Shown piece after piece: positions 58,510 through 64,000 of a stretch of DNA of 64,000 nucleotides. The notes beneath the pieces were generated by a model that did not search any database, was not told the origin of the DNA, and saw nothing but the letters and a program-made list of their open reading frames with translations. Within the stretch, counting starts at the first letter, position 1, and every line of letters starts with the position of its first letter. Origin of the DNA: Cytophagales bacterium (lineage in GTDB: Bacteria > Bacteroidota > Bacteroidia > Cytophagales > Microscillaceae). Both the position numbers and the translations under genes were made by a program. The stretch lies in assembly GCA_004293905.1 (NCBI GenBank), contig RDZE01000015.1:358117-422116 (forward strand), written 5' to 3'.

Positions 58510-59607
58510 ATGCTCGAAAATCGTATCTTTAGAGTGCAAAAAAACAATTTGCACCAATCAGAACTTATTTCCTCCCCTATTGCCGATGCTGCTGCCCTCA
58601 AAACAGGCGAAGTATTGATGAAAATAGACCAATTTGCCTTCACTGCAAACAATATTACTTATGGTATCATTGGTGATAAGTTTGGTTATTGGCAGTTTTT
58701 TCCTACCTCCGATGCCGAGTGGGGTATTATCCCTGTTTGGGGGTTTGCCGATGTGGTAGCTTCGCAAAATGACCAAATCAAAGTGGGAGAACGCTTTTAT
58801 GGTTATTATCCTATGGCTTCTTATTGTATTTTAGAGAGCGATAAGGTAAAACCTAATGGTTTTCAAGATACTTCTGCACATCGTAGCATGTTAGCACCTG
58901 TGTATAACTACTATATCAATACCCAACACGACCCCTCGTATCAGAAAGCACAAGAGGCTTTTCAGATGCTTATGCGTCCGCTTTTCCTTACTTCTTTTCT
59001 TATAGATGTTTTTTTGGCAGAAAAAGATTTTTTTTCAGCCAAGCATATCATTCTCACAAGTGCCTCAAGCAAGACAGCGTTCTCATTGGCGGCTTTGCTC
59101 AAAAAACGCCAACAAGAACATCATAGCCCTTATAAAATTGTAGGGATTACTTCAAATAACAATCTTGCTTTTGTAGAAAAATTGAATCTATACGATGAAG
59201 TAATCAGTTATGATGCCTTATCAGAAAAGCAGTTTGAGGCTTCGTGTATTGTAGACTTTGCGGGCAATCATAAATTGCTTTATCAATTACAACAAAGACT
59301 ACAAGACTTGATTCGATACACTTGCTTTGTTGGTATGGTGCACTGGGAACAAAGGCAAGGTCAGGCTGGCGAAAAAGTGATAGGAGAGTTATTTTTTGCA
59401 CCACAACACGCCATGAATTATAATAAGGCTTGGGGACAGGAGGTTTTTCAACAACGCTCAGGAGAGGCTTGGCATTTTTTCAGCCAACACTACGGAAATA
59501 CCTTAGAAGTAGAATTGGTAAAAGAAGAAACAAGGCTTAAAACCATGTACGAGGAAACTCTTATGGGAAAACTTTCCCCACAAAAGGGCATTGTGGTGGC
59601 GATGTAG
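58510..59607 (+). CDS. DUF2855-family protein
   Basis: 365 residues from the ATG at 58510; the frame is open upstream into moxR, but that part is a shadow of the MoxR frame. The family resembles medium-chain dehydrogenase/quinone reductases: GEVLMKIDQFAFTANNITYGIIGDKFGYWQFFP, VWGFADVVASQ, VGERFYGYYPMAS, and a central HIILTSASSKTAFSLAALLKK nucleotide-binding stretch. Function unknown; a reductase is the reasonable guess. It starts 15 bases after moxR, so they are probably one transcript. Confidence 0.82.
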   Translation: MLENRIFRVQKNNLHQSELISSPIADAAALKTGEVLMKIDQFAFTANNITYGIIGDKFGYWQFFPTSDAEWGIIPVWGFADVVASQNDQIKVGERFYGYYPMASYCILESDKVKPNGFQDTSAHRSMLAPVYNYYINTQHDPSYQKAQEAFQMLMRPLFLTSFLIDVFLAEKDFFSAKHIILTSASSKTAFSLAALLKKRQQEHHSPYKIVGITSNNNLAFVEKLNLYDEVISYDALSEKQFEASCIVDFAGNHKLLYQLQQRLQDLIRYTCFVGMVHWEQRQGQAGEKVIGELFFAPQHAMNYNKAWGQEVFQQRSGEAWHFFSQHYGNTLEVELVKEETRLKTMYEETLMGKLSPQKGIVVAM

Positions 59608-59610
59608 AGG

Positions 59611-61470
59611 TTAGAAGTCTTTGAAGTATATCTCTTTGTTTTGTCCATCTAAAACTCTTATCCAATCTACGGCGATGCTTCCTTTTCCATCAATGCGAAT
59701 GGATTTGAACATACCTATAGATTCACCATAACTAAGTGCTTGGTGTTGCAATTTGCCATCAATATAAAAATAAAACTTTTTATCTTTGATTGTAATTCTC
59801 CAAGTTTGCCAAACAGCCCATTTAGTATTGGGCTGAGTGAGTGCATCAGCGTCTATTTTATGCTCTCGCTCCAAAAAATATTTTTTACCCTGATAATATT
59901 CTGGTGTGCTTTTTATTTGAACGCCGCCTGAAAAATAATCCCTTGCTACATACCAAACCCCAAAAGTGCTACACCCCTGCGTAACTTTCTTAATAAAAAT
60001 CCCTTTTTCATTTGCTACCATACCTATTGATAAATCCATACAGTTATTTCCTCGAAGACGCTCCGAAGGTTTTAATCTAATTTCTAAGGTTGCCTCATCT
60101 ATAGGAATACCAAAAGGATGTTTTTTAATAAGTCTTGTATAATAGGCATTGGTATTTATATGAGGAAATTCGGGTAAAAACTGTGCTGGAAACTGCATAG
60201 TGCCTTTATTGATAAGGCTACTATCACTGAATAACGTTGTAAAAACGTCTTTCCCTACCTCAGTGGCATAGCCTACCCAATCAGTAGGGGTATCAATATT
60301 TAGCACTATAAGAAATTGATTCGTATTTTTAGTACGAAGATAGATATAGTTAATAGGGTGTTGTAAATGCAAATACAGTGTATCTGTTCTTTTGGCAAAT
60401 CCATTTTTACCATAAGAGGATAAAAACCAATCTGTGCTAGTATCTACTTCTAAGTTTAGACTATCATCAAGGGGAAGGTTTCCGAAGTCGTAGTACAACA
60501 CAAAACTGGACTGCTTACCGTTACTATCTTGTTTTAATATCTTAAAAGTGATTTTTTTGCATTCTTCAGGTGTGTAAATATGGTATTGGTGCGGTCTGTA
60601 ATTGTAATAAAAAATAGTAAGTATTGTTCCCAAAAACACTGCCGCAATGATGATCATAAATGACAACCAAAAATACTTTTTAGGTGTTTTTGGTGCAAGT
60701 TCTCTATTGTATATCTCATGTCCTATATGTACTAACTGAAAAGACTCTTTGTAGGTCTTGATGTACACTAAAAATTCTATTAGTGTCCATTCTGCTATGT
60801 TTTTTTCAGAAGGCGGAAGTTGTTCTTGTTCTAAAATAGCAGGTATTGCATCAAAATCTTCATTAATAGCCAAATCACCTATAAGCAGAGCTTTGTGTTC
60901 TTCCTTGAAGTGCTTTAAGGTTTGTACTTTTTCGTGGAGTATATTTATGGTATTTTGTGAATCTTCTTTATTTTTTATGTTTATCATTTTCATGATAACC
61001 AAATACCACTCTCTTACATTTTTGTAAATTTCATAACACTCGCAAAACTCCTCAAATTTATGGTAGCCCTCTTTTACTCCTACATACAAGGTGATGAGTT
61101 CTAAGTTTTCCATTTTATATTGGAGTTTATTTTTTCCTCTTTTCTTAGTAGGGTCTATAAACTCTTGTAACCATTTTCTACTGATGGCTGCTTGGGAGAT
61201 TCTATGAGGTTCGTTGCGTTCTTTTATTATATCTACCAAACGTTTTTTCAACACTTCTTGTATGCTTGTAAAAAGTGCTTCGCCATTATTGGTAAGTGTT
61301 TTTAGTTCTTCTAAAGATGTGGGGGGAATTGGATTTTTAATTTGTTGTTTCAGCAGCGGATTATTGAAGCGATGCGTAGAAAGCCTCAAATCATCTATAA
61401 TGACTGCCCAATCTTCCTTTAATTTTAACACGAATAAATACCGTAAAATGTCAAAATTTTTCTCTTGCAT
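59611..61470 (-). CDS. unknown protein: N-terminal HTH-like region, membrane helix, C-terminal lectin-like domain
   Basis: 619 residues. The N-terminal ~260 residues are helical and charged. Within them, about 91-147 (ISQAAISRKWLQEF...NLELITLYVGVKEGYHKFEEFCE) resembles the short HTH-like module that starts many Bacteroidota signalling or effector proteins. One membrane helix lies at ~267-288 (FWLSFMIIIAAVFLGTILTIFYY). The C-terminal ~330 residues are beta-rich, and the last ~190 look like a concanavalin/LamG lectin (DEATLEIRLKPSERLRGNNCMDLSIG ... KDKKFYFYIDGKLQHQAL ... VDWIRVLDG). No signal peptide. I see no enzyme motif. Topology would put the HTH side in the cytoplasm and the lectin side outside. 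Confidence 0.7.
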   Translation of the reverse strand: MQEKNFDILRYLFVLKLKEDWAVIIDDLRLSTHRFNNPLLKQQIKNPIPPTSLEELKTLTNNGEALFTSIQEVLKKRLVDIIKERNEPHRISQAAISRKWLQEFIDPTKKRGKNKLQYKMENLELITLYVGVKEGYHKFEEFCECYEIYKNVREWYLVIMKMINIKNKEDSQNTINILHEKVQTLKHFKEEHKALLIGDLAINEDFDAIPAILEQEQLPPSEKNIAEWTLIEFLVYIKTYKESFQLVHIGHEIYNRELAPKTPKKYFWLSFMIIIAAVFLGTILTIFYYNYRPHQYHIYTPEECKKITFKILKQDSNGKQSSFVLYYDFGNLPLDDSLNLEVDTSTDWFLSSYGKNGFAKRTDTLYLHLQHPINYIYLRTKNTNQFLIVLNIDTPTDWVGYATEVGKDVFTTLFSDSSLINKGTMQFPAQFLPEFPHINTNAYYTRLIKKHPFGIPIDEATLEIRLKPSERLRGNNCMDLSIGMVANEKGIFIKKVTQGCSTFGVWYVARDYFSGGVQIKSTPEYYQGKKYFLEREHKIDADALTQPNTKWAVWQTWRITIKDKKFYFYIDGKLQHQALSYGESIGMFKSIRIDGKGSIAVDWIRVLDGQNKEIYFKDF

Positions 61471-61482
61471 GTTTAATGAATT

Positions 61483-61695
61483 TTAGAAAATACCAGCTTT
61501 CATTATCTCCAACAATCCTAAGTATCCTATTTTGATGGTAAATATAATGAAAAAATAACATGGTTTAAATATTATCGTTGTTTTTAACTCCAACAAGTTT
61601 GTTTGCATTAATAAAAAATAGCTCACACAGCTTACTAACAGTATATTTATGGCTATTTTTTTGGGTGAGATAAAGTTATATTTTTTTGCTAACAT
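61483..61695 (-). CDS. small hydrophobic protein upstream of the lectin-like gene
   Basis: 70 residues with two membrane segments (AINILLVSCVSYFLLM and CYFFIIFTIKIGYLGLL). It ends 13 bases before the start of the 619-residue protein on the same strand, which supports a short operon. No recognised family; it may also be a chance frame in AT-rich DNA. Confidence 0.4.
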   Translation of the reverse strand: MLAKKYNFISPKKIAINILLVSCVSYFLLMQTNLLELKTTIIFKPCYFFIIFTIKIGYLGLLEIMKAGIF

Positions 61696-61724
61696 TTAAA
61701 AAAATACACTTAGTATTGCAAAAG

Positions 61725-61761
61725 AAAAGGCGGAAACCGAAAAGCCAAATAAGAGAGTAGG
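61725..61761 (+). repeat. repeated leader element, copy 1
   Basis: A ~37-base segment with core GGCGGAAACCGAAAAGCC and tail AATAAGAGAGTAGG, almost identical to 62709-62744 (one extra A). It ends 24 bases before the ATG of the TRL-like gene. Within the core a small hairpin (CGG-AAA-CCG) is possible, with an alternative outer GGC/GCC pairing. Confidence 0.75.
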
Positions 61762-61785
61762 GATTACTATAATTTTTTTTTAAAA

Positions 61786-62070
61786 ATGTTAAAATCTATC
61801 AAATTTTTCACAGTAACTATTGCATTAATAAGTTTATTATCAAGTTGTTCATTAACACTACCTATCAATGCGACAAGCAACCCTGTAGGATCAAAGGTAG
61901 GTCGTGCTACAGCACAAGGGTACTTTACAGTTTTATTTTTCAACCAAGACGCAAGTATTCAAAAAGCTGCTAAAAATGGAGGAATTACTACTATTTCAAC
62001 AGTAGACTTAAAACGTACTTCTATTATGGGACTTTATGTTACCTATGAAACTATCGTAACTGGAGAGTAA
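61786..62070 (+). CDS. TRL-like family lipoprotein
   Basis: 94 residues. Signal with lipobox (TIALISLLSSC-SLT), then a conserved TRL-type body: LPINATSNPVGSKVGRATAQGYFTVLFF, IQKAAKNGGITTISTVDLKRTSI, and the C-terminal LYVTYETIVTGE. TRL-like lipoproteins are small envelope proteins of unknown function found in many bacteria. A hairpin follows. Its leader carries a repeat shared with the gene at 62768. Confidence 0.8.
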   Translation: MLKSIKFFTVTIALISLLSSCSLTLPINATSNPVGSKVGRATAQGYFTVLFFNQDASIQKAAKNGGITTISTVDLKRTSIMGLYVTYETIVTGE

Positions 62071-62087
62071 TTCTTAAAATCTATCTC

Positions 62088-62136
62088 AATGAGGTTGTCT
62101 AACATAAAAATATACATTTATTAGAGACAGCCTCAT
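62088..62136 (+). terminator. hairpin after the TRL-like gene
   Basis: Imperfect stem ATGAGGTTGTCT / AGACAGCCTCAT (one G-T pair) around a long A/T-rich loop; no long T tract, so termination strength is uncertain. Confidence 0.45.
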
Positions 62137-62148
62137 TATTAAAGAAAT

Positions 62149-62673
62149 ATGATGTTATTAAAAATATTACATATTGTATTGTTTAGTATTGGTATTATGT
62201 TAAACCTTAAGGCTCAAAATCCAAGCGATTTGTATGAAACCTTTTTTATAGGTGAGCGCGGCTTACAGTATTTTATTAAACCTATCAGTTTTGAAGATAA
62301 TCTTGCCAAGACTACCTTAGAGATTGATATTACATTTCGCTATAAAAATGAAATTAAAGATTCAGCTACTGTGAACTTTTTTCTCATATCCAAAGAGGTT
62401 ATAAAGCAAATAGATTCTTTACATATCATAAATCCAATCGGTCGTATTCAGACAAAAAACATACAATTCTTATTTGTAGAAAAACGCAAAGACCTATTTT
62501 ACTCTCGTTTTACTACTCAGTATTCATTGAAAGATATTTGCGAAATCTTCAAGAACCAAGATTGGCTAATAATAGGATACTTTACTAATAAAACTTCTCG
62601 AAAATTTCAACCTTCTGCTAAAACATTAAAAAACTTAGCAAAGGTTAATAAAAGTATTTTTGTATTATTTTAA
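62149..62673 (+). CDS. hypothetical exported protein
   Basis: 174 residues with a signal peptide (LKILHIVLFSIGIMLNLKA-Q). The mature part is beta-rich (LQYFIKPISFEDNLAKTTLEIDITFRYKNEIKDSATVNFFLIS) and lysine-rich, ending in VNKSIFVLF. No recognised domain. It lies between the two genes that share the repeated leader but does not carry a copy itself. Confidence 0.6.
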   Translation: MMLLKILHIVLFSIGIMLNLKAQNPSDLYETFFIGERGLQYFIKPISFEDNLAKTTLEIDITFRYKNEIKDSATVNFFLISKEVIKQIDSLHIINPIGRIQTKNIQFLFVEKRKDLFYSRFTTQYSLKDICEIFKNQDWLIIGYFTNKTSRKFQPSAKTLKNLAKVNKSIFVLF

Positions 62674-62708
62674 ACTATGTTGTTAGAATATATCTTAGAA
62701 ATAGCCCT

Positions 62709-62744
62709 AAAAGGCGGAAACCGAAAAGCCAATAAGAGAGTAGG
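62709..62744 (+). repeat. repeated leader element, copy 2
   Basis: 36 bases matching 61725-61761 with one base deleted in the AAAT stretch. It ends 23 bases before the ATG at 62768, practically the same distance as copy 1 to its gene. Confidence 0.75.
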
Positions 62745-62767
62745 TATAAATTATTGAATTTAATTCT

Positions 62768-63016
62768 ATGGTACAAGTTAGAAAAATTGGTGATGCACAA
62801 AACCGTTTGGGTATGTTTGGCTTCCGTTATTGGTCTTGGAGTGTTAGATTTACAGATGGCACTTGGGGTGAATTTTGTCAAAATCAAAAAAATGACAGAT
62901 TTTTTGTCAGTACTGCTGTTGGTGAAGTCTATTATATTGACAAAAACGCAGCCATTAATGCGGCTTATCATTGGGCAAAATATAGTAAAATGCCAGAAGA
63001 GGGTAGAATGCGATAG
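62768..63016 (+). CDS. small hypothetical protein
   Basis: 82 residues, soluble, rich in aromatic residues (MFGFRYWSWSVRFTDGTWGEFC, VGEVYYIDKNAAINAAYHWAKYSKMPEEGR). The composition looks like real coding sequence, unlike the overlapping frame at 62754. Unknown function. Its leader carries the second copy of the 36-base repeat. Confidence 0.6.
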   Translation: MVQVRKIGDAQNRLGMFGFRYWSWSVRFTDGTWGEFCQNQKNDRFFVSTAVGEVYYIDKNAAINAAYHWAKYSKMPEEGRMR

Positions 63017-63349
63017 GTTGTAAAAACTATAACCTTTTTATCAAAAGTATATTATGTTTGCGAAAAGGCGGGCTAATATGTATGCGTAATTTAGGTTTTT
63101 ATGCTTTTCATTTACTTTTATGCATTATCACAAGGAAAGTGCTATCAAACCTGCCCTACACAAATATTTTTCCGTTAAAAATACATTTTTGCAGAAATGA
63201 CACACATTATTAAATGATCAACAATATCTAACAAGCATATACTTTCAATTGGCGTTCACAAATCCTATTTCTAAAACTTCTCAAAAGTATTTTAGAGTAG
63301 GATTTGACATATTGTGGAGAAATAAAACCTAATCTTAAACACCCAAATA
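63017..63349. other. stretch without a supported gene
   Basis: About 330 bases between the 82-residue protein and the next gene. No open frame with coding character, no clear hairpin and no tRNA-like fold were seen. It contains GAAAAGGCGGGCTAATATG at 63060-63078, whose first part resembles the start of the repeated leader, but the similarity stops after ten bases. Confidence 0.5.
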
Positions 63350-63823
63350 TTACCTCATTTTATGAAAGTAATATTTAAAATCTAAGTTTGAGTTAAATTG
63401 TTTTTTCACAAATCTAATGGCTTTTAAGTATGCTTTTTCTATATCCATAAACATCATTTTTTCATAAAAAATACTTACAAAAGTAGTCCTTTGTTCGCTA
63501 TCATGGGCAGAAACGGTAACCAATAAATTTGTGTTGTTGTATTGACTTTTTATTTTGCCAAGTTCTTCTTCCCAATTGTCAAATATTTTTTTGTCTACCA
63601 ATGAGAGGGTAGAAATAATAGACTCATCGGAAAGTTGTGCTTTATTATTGTTTAAATTACTGTCTTGTTGGTTCAAAATAAATCCTTTTTGAGCAAAGTA
63701 AGCACTGTCCGATTGACTTTTTAGCCTACTTAAACTATCTTGTTGAGCAGTAGGTTGGGCATTGGCAACATAAATCATTAGATTAAGAATACATAGTATA
63801 ATACAAGTAAAAATTATGTTCAT
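63350..63823 (-). CDS. hypothetical exported protein
   Basis: 157 residues with a signal peptide (IIFTCIILCILNLMIYVANA-Q). The mature part begins Gln/Ser/Asp-rich (QPTAQQDSLSRLKSQSDSAYFAQKG), followed by an alpha/beta part (KIFDNWEEELGKIKSQYNNTNLLVTVSAHDSEQRTTFVSIFYEKMMFMDIEKAYLKAIRFVKKQF). No recognised family. It lies 26 bases downstream of another partial gene on the same strand. Confidence 0.6.
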   Translation of the reverse strand: MNIIFTCIILCILNLMIYVANAQPTAQQDSLSRLKSQSDSAYFAQKGFILNQQDSNLNNNKAQLSDESIISTLSLVDKKIFDNWEEELGKIKSQYNNTNLLVTVSAHDSEQRTTFVSIFYEKMMFMDIEKAYLKAIRFVKKQFNSNLDFKYYFHKMR

Positions 63824-63849
63824 TTTTTAAGTAATTTAGTCTAATAAGT

Positions 63850-64000
63850 CTAATTCACCCTTTCCCAATGCAAAGTATCTTTGACAAAAACGACTACATA
63901 GGCAACTAAATCCTGTTTGCTTTTCAGCAATGCATCGTTTTTTAGGTAGTCCAATAATTGTGTTTTCGCCGCTTCTTGGGTCTTTTTAAAGTTATTTTCT
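63850..64000 (-). CDS. C-terminal end of a gene running off the right edge
   Basis: An open minus-strand frame enters from the right edge and ends in TAG (plus 63850-63852). The visible ~49 residues (KKTQEAAKTQLLDYLKNDALL ... LVAYVVVFVKDTLHWERVN) are helical and lysine-rich. Too short to classify. It probably forms an operon with the following gene. Confidence 0.6.
   Translation of the reverse strand, partial: ENNFKKTQEAAKTQLLDYLKNDALLKSKQDLVAYVVVFVKDTLHWERVN

Noticed and set aside
62754..63023. Alternative 89-residue frame over the small gene at 62768
   Set aside because: The frame at 62768 has better composition and start spacing to the repeated leader; both cannot be real over their full length.
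63060..63078. Third copy of the repeated leader
   Set aside because: Only about ten bases (GAAAAGGCGG) match, the core GGAAACCG is missing, and no start codon with a coding frame follows at the same distance.
1..64000. tRNA, rRNA, insertion sequence or prophage genes
   Set aside because: I looked for T-loop-like GTTCRA arms, transposase motifs, terminal inverted repeats and phage structural genes and found none that could be supported by eye.

Overview
The window is AT-rich chromosomal DNA from a member of the Bacteroidota, most likely a gliding or free-living Cytophagales-type bacterium. Three things point there. Several genes belong to the type IX secretion system (T9SS) world: a PorZ-like propeller protein and two further proteins with a C-terminal sorting domain. 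Many upstream regions carry the Bacteroidota promoter signature TAnnTTTG, often with TTG about 17-22 bases before it. The families DUF5916, OstA-like, head-GIN DUF2807, TRL-like and the uppS-bamA-ompH-ompH cluster are also typical. I saw no rRNA, tRNA, CRISPR array, insertion sequence, prophage or plasmid gene.

Layout. 1-6.9 kb: end of a membrane protein, DivIVA-domain protein and FolB, PorZ, a STAS-like protein, an ECF sigma factor with a membrane partner, a DUF6069-type membrane protein and a sirtuin. 7.1-13.6 kb: DUF5916 outer-membrane protein, SCP2-like protein, DUF1800 protein, TilS and an unknown protein. 13.7-17.8 kb: OstA-like (LPS transport) protein, a small T9SS cargo protein, an FAD enzyme and an unknown. 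17.9-22.3 kb: a Tat-exported PhoX-like protein, then a four-gene minus-strand set TerC / 67-aa protein / DUF4178 / Ser-rich lipoprotein. 22.5-27.8 kb: hydrolase, methyltransferase, TatC, threonine synthase, a membrane-anchored coiled-coil protein and IF-3. 27.9-35.6 kb: a large BNR-repeat secreted protein, then the envelope operon uppS-bamA-ompH-ompH. 35.6-45.4 kb: small envelope proteins, a TPR-PspC fusion, hydrolase, head-GIN protein, class II aldolase, NADAR protein, a voltage-gated-type K+ channel with an unrecognised C-terminal domain, RimM, and a protein with a recent internal duplication. 45.6-54.7 kb: TPR protein coupled to phosphosulfolactate synthase, diheme cytochrome, M23 peptidase, RsgA, pyrH-frr and a PpiD-like chaperone. 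54.7-64 kb: HD hydrolase plus BtuF-like protein, MiaB, MoxR, DUF2855, then an accessory end of poorly known proteins that includes an HTH-TM-lectin protein and two small genes sharing a duplicated leader.

Most of the window is housekeeping and envelope biology: envelope building (UppS, BamA, two OmpH/Skp, PpiD, OstA-like, PorZ, TatC) and translation (TilS, IF-3, RimM, RsgA, RRF, MiaB). The least explained parts are the K+ channel tail, the HTH-TM-lectin protein, the repeated leader at 61.7/62.7 kb, and the phosphosulfolactate synthase, which could feed sulfonolipid synthesis. Gene functions are inferred from remembered family signatures in the translated sequence; no database search was run.
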